DNA from: Gammaproteobacteria bacterium
GTDB taxonomy: Bacteria; Pseudomonadota; Gammaproteobacteria; SZUA-229
Reading direction: 5' to 3'
DNA: 12,257 bases
Assembly (NCBI GenBank): GCA_029879605.1
Contig: JAOUQA010000026.1
Location: forward strand, 1-12,257
Part shown: positions 1 to 7,031 of the stretch, piece after piece
Layout of the letters: every line of letters starts with the position of its first letter
How positions within the stretch are numbered: the first letter of the stretch is position 1
The notes under the pieces: model-generated
Database searches by the model: none
What the model was told of the DNA's origin: nothing
Seen by the model: the letters and a program-made list of their open reading frames with translations, nothing else
Program-made: the position numbers and the translations under genes

Positions 1-1
1 C

Positions 2-442
2 ACCGAAAGCTCCAGTTCTTCATCTATTGAAAATATATACCTTCCATATATCACCTATAAAACATCCATGACCACTCGCTTTGGCGGCTATTACAATTAT
101 TATTACAAACTCGCTGTCATTGATCTAAAATCCGGTAACAGGATAGCTCTGCAGGACGTCTTCAAGGAAGATAATGTACTTGAACAAATACAATCTACTT
201 GCGATAAATTCAAATGCAACAAGGCAGAAAATAACCTGGATGGTCTGCTAAATACCATGCGTTATTCCTGTGATGCATCGACTAATGCCGTTATTGATAA
301 CAGCATCATTAAACAATTCATTCTGCGCGACATTGATGAGAAACGAATCGAAGCAAAAATTATTTTTCAGAATCCATGCAAGGAAACAAATCAGGAAGGC
401 TTTGAGCCGGTGGAGTGGGTGCTTGAGTTTAAAAGAAAATAA
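2..442 (+). CDS. C-terminal part of an unrecognised protein (5' end outside window)
   Basis: The reading frame is open from the first full codon of the window to a TAA at 440-442. An ATG at 68 has no Shine-Dalgarno sequence in front of it, and the 22 codons upstream of it are uninterrupted, so I read this as the 3' end of a longer gene rather than a 124-residue protein. The visible part begins with a serine run, then a Tyr-rich strand-like stretch (GGYYNYYYKL), followed by LAVIDLKSGNRIALQDVF. That pattern faintly resembles the beta-strand 'DLktGk...lsDlF' segment of DUF3298/RsiV-like extracellular domains. This is a weak resemblance only; I do not assign a function. Several Cys residues (TCDKFKC, SCDA, PCK) would suit an exported, disulfide-bonded protein. 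It converges on the minus-strand gene ending at 517. Confidence 0.55.
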   Translation, partial: TESSSSSSIENIYLPYITYKTSMTTRFGGYYNYYYKLAVIDLKSGNRIALQDVFKEDNVLEQIQSTCDKFKCNKAENNLDGLLNTMRYSCDASTNAVIDNSIIKQFILRDIDEKRIEAKIIFQNPCKETNQEGFEPVEWVLEFKRK

Positions 443-491
443 CAACCTGTTAGAGATTGCCAGACTCAAAAACAACGCAGGCTGAAAACTT

Positions 492-517
492 AAGAGCACT
501 ACCCATTTAGTGCTCTT
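492..517. terminator. Hairpin between convergent genes
   Basis: A perfect 10-bp inverted repeat (AAGAGCACTA / TAGTGCTCTT) with a 6-nt loop lies between the two converging genes. Its right arm touches the TAA of the minus-strand gene at 517-519. The flanks are only moderately T-rich on each strand (TAATATTT on plus, AAGTTTTC on minus), so it may act as a bidirectional terminator of modest strength. Confidence 0.6.
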
Positions 518-1629
518 TAATATTTACGCGGGCCTGACACAACCAGTAAACAACGTAATTTTTTCTGGCCAAACTGAGCCATCTCACTGAAAATAGCTTT
601 ATTAATTGGAACATGAATAAAATCAGTCTGACTTATATGGGTTTCATCATTTTTATCCGGATCATTAATATATACGAAATCGTCATCTGAACTTGCAACA
701 TAAACCCAGTGTGGTGCCTTATTCCTGTTTAATCGCCATGTACTGATCAATACAATGATTGGATAACCCGTTCTAAGCAACAGATCAATTTCTGCTGCTT
801 CAAGATTATGAATATTTATTTTAATATCCGTGCTTTTTATCTGATTAATAAAGCTATCATGCACCAACTCGATAACTTCCTTCTTTTCATCACTTCTTAC
901 ACTATCCATAAATGGTGCGTCAGCCTGGTTAATATGAAGTGTCACATCAAAACCACGGTTCCATGCCGATAAAGCAAGACCATGGGGTGAACAGCCTCCA
1001 TGCCCTGCCGTCATGTAAATCGTGGTCGATTCTCGCCATATTTGTAATTCTTCCAGACGTGACATCTGGTAAGACTTGTCCAGTGTCTTTAATGCCATCA
1101 TTAAAGAGGCAGGACCACAGGTAAAATCTGTAGTCTGCTCATAATATGGCCTGACTTTGTTTTTATCCTGAATAACAAGATGCAGACGTTTTTCCATACG
1201 CACCGCATCACTACCATCGTCATAATAAGCAGGTATTGTGTCAAAATAAGTGTAGCCATATTTTTCATAAAGGCTAATGGCAAGTTTGTTGTTAACACTG
1301 ACCTCCAGCCGTATGAAGACACAGTTTTTTTTCTGCACGAATTCTTCTACGCTATTAAGCAATATCTTTGATAAACCTTTACCCTGCTGATCCGGAAGAA
1401 TCGCGATTGAATATAAACGCGCAAGATTAGTGCCTGATCTGTAAAGCACTAGAGCATAACCAGAGATTTTATCGTCACTCTCAAGTACAATTAGATCATG
1501 TGATCCCGGTTTAATAAAATGCTTAAAACTTCTCCTGGAAAGCTGGTCACCGTCAAAACATAACTGCTCTATCTGTAATAGAGCTCGAACATCACCAGGA
1601 ACAGCAATACGGGTTCTATGCTGTTTCAT
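517..1629 (-). CDS. GNAT acetyltransferase fused to C39-like cysteine peptidase
   Basis: A two-domain protein of about 370 residues. Residues 5-150 are a GNAT N-acetyltransferase of RimI type, with the acetyl-CoA pyrophosphate loop QQGKGL near 81-86 and the late LYEKYGY motif near 120-126. Residues 160-370 are a papain-fold, peptidase C39-like domain (DUF3335 type). Its probable catalytic Cys is in TDFTCGPAS (Cys171), its His in APHWVYV (His307), and its Asp in the following NDPD (Asp323). The GNAT half would acetylate an amino group; the C39 half would cut or transfer a peptide or amide bond. No signal peptide, so it is cytosolic. ATG at 1629 has an AAGG eight bases upstream; an adjacent GTG at 1632 is possible. 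The start overlaps the end of the M14 gene by 14 bases, indicating translational coupling in one operon. Domain calls are firm; the substrate is unknown. Confidence 0.88.
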   Translation of the reverse strand: MKQHRTRIAVPGDVRALLQIEQLCFDGDQLSRRSFKHFIKPGSHDLIVLESDDKISGYALVLYRSGTNLARLYSIAILPDQQGKGLSKILLNSVEEFVQKKNCVFIRLEVSVNNKLAISLYEKYGYTYFDTIPAYYDDGSDAVRMEKRLHLVIQDKNKVRPYYEQTTDFTCGPASLMMALKTLDKSYQMSRLEELQIWRESTTIYMTAGHGGCSPHGLALSAWNRGFDVTLHINQADAPFMDSVRSDEKKEVIELVHDSFINQIKSTDIKINIHNLEAAEIDLLLRTGYPIIVLISTWRLNRNKAPHWVYVASSDDDFVYINDPDKNDETHISQTDFIHVPINKAIFSEMAQFGQKKLRCLLVVSGPRKY

Positions 1630-2722
1630 CACTTAAACCTTGAATTGCCAGACGTACAACATTTCTGCCCCTGTCAATAACTCGCTGTTGCCATGCTTCC
1701 TCAACAGGATAAAAATAATCACGGAGTTTCTGAACCGCCGGGTGATCCAGCTTTCGTACGGCTGTTCTATTGTGATAGTTCTGTTCATCCAATAATGATT
1801 CCCAGAATCGTTGAATAGAATAGGTACCAAACTCCAGTGTTACAAAACATCCCCTGTCACCAATCACCCTATGCCAGAAATAATCAAGCAGACCTGTTTT
1901 TACTGTTGAGCAGGCATCACCAAGAACAGGTGATTTTGCAGCTTCACCGTACCACTTACTGGCCTTGTTAAAACCCTCTGTTCCTGGAATATGATCATTG
2001 ATAATTTCACCATACCCATAAGGGCCAAGCCCTGTATGTATGTCAACAACTGCAATTTGCATGGCCAGCTTAATGTCAGGCTTATCAATTAACTGTTGCA
2101 GCAGTTCATGGGACCAGGCAGGTGCAGTACCACCATAGAAACAGGCATTGGCATGCTTGTACTGGCCACGAGTGACTGTCTCGGTAAATTGATACTCCCC
2201 CATGTGCTTCCATAAAGCCTCTATATGGCAAGTTGTCTGTAATTGAGGATTATTCAGACTGCCAAGTAGTTTAGTAAAATCCGGGTTATCTGGTAAAGCC
2301 TGAGCAAAATCAATAAAGTTCCGATTAAGATCTATACCCTGATGATCACAACGACGCAACCAGGCAAAACCCCAGGGATTCAATGCATGAATAATAAGCA
2401 TACCCATGTCCTTATAGTCACCAGGACTTGAACAAAAGTGCCGCATAATATCCAGTTGAATGGCTGAGCCCGCAAAACCCTCAACCCCGTGAGTTGCTGA
2501 AATAAGGACCAGCAAGTTAGTGGCCACCTGGCCATGACACATATAAATACAGTCACAGTAAAGCCCTGTTTCACCAGGACCTGATTCAGGATGCGCGTAA
2601 GGAATATGCCACTTTATAAGCCGGGAATCGGTTAATGATAATTCATCAAGTAATCGGTTACGTGCAGACTGGTAACTATTACTGAAACACCGAGTTTCGG
2701 AACAGGAGGTCTGTTTAAACAT
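1616..2722 (-). CDS. M14-family metallopeptidase (DUF2817 type)
   Basis: A zinc carboxypeptidase-like enzyme of about 368 residues from the start I prefer. The M14 residues are in order: zinc ligands His78 and Glu81 (ATHGVEG), the substrate-binding DLNRNF motif at 131-136 after NPWGF, a third zinc ligand His229 (VVDIHTGLG), and the general-base Glu297 (VTLEFGTY). DUF2817 proteins resemble succinylglutamate desuccinylase/aspartoacylase and carboxypeptidases, so it should hydrolyse a terminal peptide or acyl-amide bond. The frame is open back to an ATG at 2839, but those 39 extra residues are hydrophobic, have no Shine-Dalgarno sequence and would cover the promoter of the divergent gene. Family members usually begin shortly before the SYxxAR motif, which fits ATG 2722. 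That start also has only a weak ribosome binding site. First gene of a minus-strand pair with the acetyltransferase/C39 fusion. Confidence 0.87.
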   Translation of the reverse strand: MFKQTSCSETRCFSNSYQSARNRLLDELSLTDSRLIKWHIPYAHPESGPGETGLYCDCIYMCHGQVATNLLVLISATHGVEGFAGSAIQLDIMRHFCSSPGDYKDMGMLIIHALNPWGFAWLRRCDHQGIDLNRNFIDFAQALPDNPDFTKLLGSLNNPQLQTTCHIEALWKHMGEYQFTETVTRGQYKHANACFYGGTAPAWSHELLQQLIDKPDIKLAMQIAVVDIHTGLGPYGYGEIINDHIPGTEGFNKASKWYGEAAKSPVLGDACSTVKTGLLDYFWHRVIGDRGCFVTLEFGTYSIQRFWESLLDEQNYHNRTAVRKLDHPAVQKLRDYFYPVEEAWQQRVIDRGRNVVRLAIQGLSDETA

Positions 2723-2792
2723 ACATAATAAAGCCCGTGAAAGACTGTTAAAAACTAGAACCACGGCCACAAAATATTTTAAAGAAACCCTA

Positions 2793-2820
2793 TTGACATT
2801 ACCTGGGCCAGGATCAAAAT
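2793..2820 (+). promoter_or_regulatory. Candidate promoter of the RimK-family gene, with internal dyad
   Basis: A perfect -35 hexamer TTGACA at 2793-2798 is followed by a 16-bp spacer and CAAAAT (4 of 6 matches) at 2815-2820. Transcription would start roughly 30 bases before the ATG at 2855. The spacer contains the dyad CCTGG-G-CCAGG at 2802-2812, placed where a bound repressor would block RNA polymerase. The promoter is inferred from sequence only. Confidence 0.45.
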
Positions 2821-2854
2821 GTACTCCTTTTTCTAGCATTTAGATAGTGGATTT

Positions 2855-4321
2855 ATGACTGCTTTTTACGTGGTCGTCGAAAACATCAACGACTGGCAAC
2901 CCTACTACCCTAGCCAGGATGTAATTACCTTTGAAGACTACCTGGAAAAAGTTAACCAGTCACAGGGCAAGCGCGTACGCGTAATAAACCTGTGTCGAAG
3001 TTATCGATATTTAAGTACAGGGTATTACTGCTCCTTGCTTGCGGAAGCACGAGGGCATCATGTCTTTCCATCAGTAACAACCATTAACGACCTGGGACGC
3101 AAATCCCTGGCCAGTTTACAGCTGGAAACAACTCGACAGATTTTGCAGAAACTAACTCTTACTACAAGCACAAAAAGCTTAAACTTTCATATCTGGTTTG
3201 GTCAATGTGTAGACCCACAGTTGGCAAAACTGGGGCAAACTATTTTCGAAAGTTTACCATGCCCTGTGCTTGAAGTAACACTTGTAAATAAAGGCGAATG
3301 GCAGATCAAGCAGGTTAAGGCTGTTTCAATTAAAGCATTAACGAACACAGAGGAACAGGAAGTCTTTGCCAATACATTTGAAAAATTCAGTAACAAAATG
3401 TGGCGTAAGCCAAAAGTACGCAAGGCATACCGATATGACCTGGCAATCCTGGTTAACAAGGATGAAGAAATGCCCCCCAGTGATAGCAAGGCATTAAAGC
3501 AATTTGTGAAAGCCGCCGACCAGCTAGGCATTGCAACCGACTTTATCAGTAGAAAAGACTACATTCGGCTACCGGAATATGATGGCCTGTTTATTCGTGA
3601 AACCACCTCAGTCGATCACCATACCTATCGATTTTCGAAAAAAGCAGAAGCAGAAGACATGGTCGTAATTGACGATCCTACATCGATCCTGCGTTGCACC
3701 AATAAAATATACCTGGCCGACCTGTTAACAGCGAATAAAATTCCTGCGCCCAAAACAGCTTTCCTGTCAAAAACATCCGATACAGTTTTAAAAAAACTGA
3801 TTGATGATATTGGACTGCCCATGGTACTTAAAATACCTGATGGGTCATTTTCCAGGGGGATCATCAAGGTTGAAACTGAAGAAGATCTTGTGTCTGGAGC
3901 AAGGGAACTGTTACAGAACTCTGCCCTGTTGCTTGCCCAGGAATTCTTATACACAGAATACGACTGGCGTATTGGTGTATTAAACCACAAACCACTTTAT
4001 GCCTGCCGTTACTACATGGTCAATAACCACTGGCAAATTTACCAACATGGAGAAACAGCCTCAAAGTCAGGTGGCTTTGAAACCCTGCCCACCTTTGAAG
4101 TACCCAGAAAGGTTCTTGATATTGCCGTCAAAACCACACGACTGATCGGCAATGGCTTATACGGCGTTGATATTAAACAGTCCGGTGACAAGGTGGTTGT
4201 AATCGAAGTCAATGACAACCCGAGCATAGATTCAGGTGTCGAAGATAAATACCTGGGTGAACAACTCTACCTGGAAATAATGAGTGAATTTTTACACCGG
4301 ATGGAAATACGTGGTCGTTAG
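2855..4321 (+). CDS. RimK-family ATP-grasp ligase with N-terminal RLAN domain
   Basis: A 488-residue protein of the long RimK-like family. Residues 1-160 match the RimK-like ATP-grasp N-terminal (RLAN) domain, with the typical NLCRSYRYLSTGYYCSLLAE segment. Residues 190-280 form the pre-ATP-grasp region (LFIRETTSVDHHTYRF). Residues 280-485 are the ATP-grasp catalytic domain: a nucleotide-contacting Lys in VLKIPDGSFSRGI (326), EYDWRIGV near 368-375, and the Mg-binding EVNDNPSID near 451-459. ATP-grasp enzymes of this clan activate a carboxylate as acyl-phosphate and join it to an amine; RimK itself adds glutamates to ribosomal protein S6. This longer family is distinct from classical RimK and its substrate is unknown to me. 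It is divergent from the M14 and acetyltransferase/C39 genes, a recurring association. A faint GTGGA precedes the ATG. Confidence 0.9.
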   Translation: MTAFYVVVENINDWQPYYPSQDVITFEDYLEKVNQSQGKRVRVINLCRSYRYLSTGYYCSLLAEARGHHVFPSVTTINDLGRKSLASLQLETTRQILQKLTLTTSTKSLNFHIWFGQCVDPQLAKLGQTIFESLPCPVLEVTLVNKGEWQIKQVKAVSIKALTNTEEQEVFANTFEKFSNKMWRKPKVRKAYRYDLAILVNKDEEMPPSDSKALKQFVKAADQLGIATDFISRKDYIRLPEYDGLFIRETTSVDHHTYRFSKKAEAEDMVVIDDPTSILRCTNKIYLADLLTANKIPAPKTAFLSKTSDTVLKKLIDDIGLPMVLKIPDGSFSRGIIKVETEEDLVSGARELLQNSALLLAQEFLYTEYDWRIGVLNHKPLYACRYYMVNNHWQIYQHGETASKSGGFETLPTFEVPRKVLDIAVKTTRLIGNGLYGVDIKQSGDKVVVIEVNDNPSIDSGVEDKYLGEQLYLEIMSEFLHRMEIRGR

Positions 4322-4657
4322 AAAGCTTAATAAACATTATTGCTAAGTATGATTGATATATATATAGCTCACCAGTATTAAAAGCATGCCACTGGCATAT
4401 ATACCATTAAGCCATTTATTTTCCCAGTCGATTGAATTTTTAGCAAATAAGCCGAATCTGCTTCAGGCTAATCCAGAGCGAATAGTAAACAATGCTCAGA
4501 ATTAGAAAACACAAAGACAGGCACATCGGCCAGGCCAGTACCTTCTATTTTTCTATCAGCGGAATTTAAAGGATACTAAACTCTTTATTCATGTATAGTG
4601 ACTGATGCGATACAGTAAATTCTGGCTGTATCCACTAATCCACATTGGAGAAGCAGT
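4322..4657. other. Intergenic region with a short dyad
   Basis: These 336 bases carry no credible coding frame. They contain a 13-bp dyad, ATGCCA-C-TGGCAT (4386-4398), of unknown meaning, and A+T-rich stretches. A TATAGT at 4594-4599 could be a -10 element for the next gene, but I see no good -35 in front of it. No convincing terminator follows the RimK-family gene. Confidence 0.5.
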
Positions 4658-5065
4658 ATGGAAGGCATAAGTGATATTAGAATTATTGGCATTGACGAGA
4701 AACGCCCACCAGTTATCAGAAAAGAACCCTATATTGATCTCTTCTTTCAGTTAACTCACAAAGCGCCCGTAGAATGGTGTAGAGACTTTAACGCATTAAT
4801 GTCGAAATACCCTGGCGCACCAAAAATAAAAGAAAATGATGGCATGTTTATTGAATCATGGGTAAAAACGCCGGATGAAATCATTGCCCTGTTTGAAAAA
4901 CTCAAGACCACTGTAACAGAATGCACACGTGAATATGTTGAACGCATTGAAAAAGCTACGCGTGAATCTGATAGCTCAAATGAAGCATTAAAAGATGAAA
5001 GCGGCGAACAAGGTCGTCTTAACAAAATAATCGCTTCACTTAATTATGATGTAACAGATGAGTAG
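4658..5065 (+). CDS. Small soluble protein of unknown function
   Basis: An ORF of 135 codons with a good GGAG ribosome binding site at the right distance before the ATG, ending in TAG. The product has no signal peptide or membrane segment and is acidic towards the C-terminus. Residues 5-40 (IRIIGIDEKRPPVIRKEPYIDLFF) read like an ordered, conserved core containing a Pro-rich turn. Residues 60-125 are charged and likely helical (IIALFEKLKTTVTECTREYVERIEKATRES), followed by a loose tail. I do not recognise the family. It stands alone: 336 bases separate it from the RimK-family gene, and its own hairpin terminator follows. Codon use and start context make it a real gene rather than a chance frame. 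Confidence 0.75.
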   Translation: MEGISDIRIIGIDEKRPPVIRKEPYIDLFFQLTHKAPVEWCRDFNALMSKYPGAPKIKENDGMFIESWVKTPDEIIALFEKLKTTVTECTREYVERIEKATRESDSSNEALKDESGEQGRLNKIIASLNYDVTDE

Positions 5066-5101
5066 ATAAAACCGATCGATAGAAGAACGTTGGAATCATC
5101 A

Positions 5102-5147
5102 TTTAATCAGCCACTCGGCTGATTAAAAGTCCTCTGATATTTTTTTA
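5102..5147 (+). terminator. Hairpin terminator after the small unknown gene
   Basis: A perfect 11-bp stem, TTTAATCAGCC / GGCTGATTAAA, with a 4-nt loop at 5102-5127. A run of seven T lies about 13 bases beyond the stem. The stem sits 36 bases after the stop codon. The gap before the T-run makes it less than ideal, and its A/T-symmetric stem could also serve the opposite strand. Confidence 0.65.
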
Positions 5148-5390
5148 TCTCATTATAAGTTCGTTAATTTAAAGGCTAAACAACTGAAGCCGTTAAACCA
5201 GCAGCAAAACAACCAATTGGTATATAAGACATAATCACGCAATATCTTCAAAAACATAATATCCGGTTACACTAAATTACACTTTATAGAAGACATAAAT
5301 CACACCAGCACCTTGGTTGCAGTTTTATGTCACGATTTTTACGACCGTAAACCATCTACTCTATTATTTTTTGCTTTAACCCGATCATCC
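5148..5390. other. Gene-free A+T-rich stretch
   Basis: Between the hairpin and the end of the AraC-type remnant I find no frame with coding character on either strand, no further strong hairpin and no recognisable RNA gene. Confidence 0.4.
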
Positions 5391-5738
5391 CTAAAGCCGT
5401 TGAAACATACGTCGATACTGTTCAGGCGTTAAACCCGTAAGCCTTTTGAATAAAACGCCTGAAAAAAGAAACATCTTCATAACCTGCCTGATTGCAAATA
5501 TCATCAACTGTTAATGATTCAGTTTCCAGCAAACGTTTAGCCTCTTCTATGCGAAAATTCTGTACATATTCAATCAGCGTGTTACCTGTAGCTAACTTGA
5601 AATATCTTTTTAATATACGCTCAAGAATATCTGCCAGTTGAATAATTTGCTGTACAACATTTGCTTCACGAAAAATATATTTTCGCCATTGCTCGCATTT
5701 ACTCACAAGGGATTAAGATCAAGCAACTCCAGTATCAT
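5391..5738 (-). pseudogene. Decayed AraC-family DNA-binding domain
   Basis: The main frame (GTG 5706 to TGA 5422) encodes most of an AraC C-terminal double helix-turn-helix: LKRYFKLATGNTLIEYVQ, RIEEAKRLLETESLTVDDIC, AGYEDVSFFRRF. It stops at YGFNA. Dropping one base at the TACGGGTTTAACG site restores the usual family ending G-L-T-P-E-Q-Y-R-R-M-F, closing with TAG at 5391-5393, so there is a one-base insertion. At the other end a short frame from ATG 5738 (MILELLDLNPL) stops by overlapping the GTG; adding one base would join it as NPL-VSKCEQW, which looks natural. The N-terminal sensor domain expected in such regulators is absent, the GTG has no ribosome binding site, and usually conserved positions are changed (ILERILKRYF where IPERTLKRRF is typical). 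I read this as a 5'-deleted, twice-frameshifted relic. It lies just downstream of yceI on the same strand. Confidence 0.75.
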
Positions 5739-5761
5739 TTATTGTCCTTTTTTTACTCGCC

Positions 5762-6334
5762 CTACTGACGTATACCTTCTATTGAAAGAATAATTTCAAT
5801 TTCCTCTGAAGCTGGCCCGAGGTTGTAGTTAATACCAAAGTCTTTCAGGGCAAAAGTAGTGGTGCCTGAAAATCCCCGACGATAACCTCCCCATGGATCT
5901 TTTCCATGTCCAATATGATTACCCGTTATAACGATTTCTTTAGTAACACCATGGAGTGTAAAGTTTCCTTTTATCAGTATCTGGCCGCCGGGTTTCTCTT
6001 CAAAGGATGTACTGACAAATTTTGCTGTCGGGAATTTTGTAACATGAAGGAAATCCTTGTTCCGAATATGCTTGTCACGCTCAGCATGATTGGTGTCAAC
6101 GCTGGCGGGATCGATATTAACGGTCACTGAAGAAGTGGCAGGATTTTTTTCATCATACTTAAACCCCCCATCGAATTTATTAAAACGACCATAAAGCCAG
6201 CTATAACCAAGATGCTTGATACGAAACTGAATAAAAGCATGTGAGCCTTTTGTATCAATAGTATAATTTTCAGCAACTGCACTGGCAGAAAAACTGCTTA
6301 AAATAATAATCCCTGCTAACAACAAGTGCCTCAT
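5762..6334 (-). CDS. yceI: YceI-family periplasmic protein
   Basis: A protein of 190 residues, close to the usual YceI length. A signal peptide (MRHLLLAGIIILSSFSASAVA) is likely cut before ENYTID. The mature part is the YceI lipocalin-like barrel: YTIDTKGSHAFIQFRIKHLGYSWLYGRF at the start, VTVNIDPASVDTNHAERDKHIRNKDFLHV in the middle, and GNFTLHGVTKEI later. Characterised YceI-fold proteins bind polyisoprenoid chains such as ubiquinone precursors in the periplasm. A strong GAGGAG ribosome binding site overlaps the stop codon of the cytochrome b561 gene, so the two are co-transcribed and probably co-translated. The same b561-YceI pairing occurs in Escherichia coli (yceJ-yceI). Confidence 0.93.
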   Translation of the reverse strand: MRHLLLAGIIILSSFSASAVAENYTIDTKGSHAFIQFRIKHLGYSWLYGRFNKFDGGFKYDEKNPATSSVTVNIDPASVDTNHAERDKHIRNKDFLHVTKFPTAKFVSTSFEEKPGGQILIKGNFTLHGVTKEIVITGNHIGHGKDPWGGYRRGFSGTTTFALKDFGINYNLGPASEEIEIILSIEGIRQ

Positions 6335-6344
6335 ACTTCTCTCC

Positions 6345-6896
6345 TCAGTGATATTTGATTAACATTCGTTTTAAAGTCTGGTCTTTGTCGATAAAATGGT
6401 GTTTTATAGCGGCACCTGCATGAATACATACAAGGCCAATCAAGCCTATTGCCAAGCTAAGATGAATTATACCGGCAATATCCTCCTGGTGTTCAATACC
6501 ATAGATAATAGCCGGAATTTCAACCATCTTAAAAACCTCAATCGACCGACCATCTGCAGTGGATATGAGGTAACCGCTGAACATGATACAGAATAATAGA
6601 ACGTAAATCAGAAAATGCATTATCCTGGCTAGTTTTATTTCAAACGCACTATGCGAGTTGATGGATTCTGGCGCTGGCTCAAGAGTTCGCCAGAACAGGC
6701 GAATAATCGTAACCATAAAAAGCGTTATACCAATACTTTTATGGAGATAAGGAGCTGTATTGTACCAGCTATGATAATAATCAAGGCCGACCATCCATAA
6801 GCCAAATAGAAACAGAAAAATCACCATACATACACTGAGCCAGTGAAGAATGACTGCGGGCCAGCCCCAGCTAATATTGCTGTTATATAAGGGCAT
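6345..6896 (-). CDS. Cytochrome b561 family membrane protein
   Basis: A 183-residue inner-membrane protein with four helices at about 13-35, 52-70, 90-112 and 143-165. Candidate haem-ligand histidines are His18 (ILHWL), His52 (YLHKSIG), His145 (GIIHLSL) and His159 (VCIHAG), followed by the family's typical AAIKHHFIDKD motif. Proteins of this type carry two b haems and are thought to pass electrons between quinol and periplasmic acceptors. Length and layout match the bacterial CybB/YceJ group. The ATG at 6896 has an AGGA seven or eight bases upstream. It is the first gene of a two-gene operon with yceI. The partnership suggests quinone-linked redox work at the periplasmic face, though this role is inferred from the E. 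coli pairing. Confidence 0.92.
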   Translation of the reverse strand: MPLYNSNISWGWPAVILHWLSVCMVIFLFLFGLWMVGLDYYHSWYNTAPYLHKSIGITLFMVTIIRLFWRTLEPAPESINSHSAFEIKLARIMHFLIYVLLFCIMFSGYLISTADGRSIEVFKMVEIPAIIYGIEHQEDIAGIIHLSLAIGLIGLVCIHAGAAIKHHFIDKDQTLKRMLIKYH

Positions 6897-6947
6897 TGAT
6901 ATTCCTGATCAACAGATAAGTAAAATAATTGCTACAGGATACTTTTT

Positions 6948-7005
6948 ATTATTGCTAAATCAATAATTTTTTTCACCTATATAAGAATAGAATCCAAAAA
7001 TAGCA
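6948..7005 (-). promoter_or_regulatory. Candidate promoter and dyad upstream of cytochrome b561
   Basis: On the minus strand, TTGCTA is followed by 17 bases and TATATA (each 4 of 6 matches), within about 6976-7005. Just downstream, at 6948-6967, lies the dyad ATTATTG-N6-CAATAAT with perfect 7-bp arms, which could be an operator or a leader hairpin. Both assignments rest on sequence pattern alone. Confidence 0.35.
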
Positions 7006-7031
7006 AAAAACTGACCTGCTCCCTGTTTATA

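Noticed and set aside
68..442. A complete 124-residue protein starting at ATG 68
   Set aside because: No ribosome binding site, and the frame is open upstream to the window edge, so a truncated longer gene is more likely.
3202..3990. Minus-strand frames of 109 and 121 codons inside the RimK-family gene
   Set aside because: Shadow frames without family features; the plus-strand ATP-grasp motifs are unambiguous.
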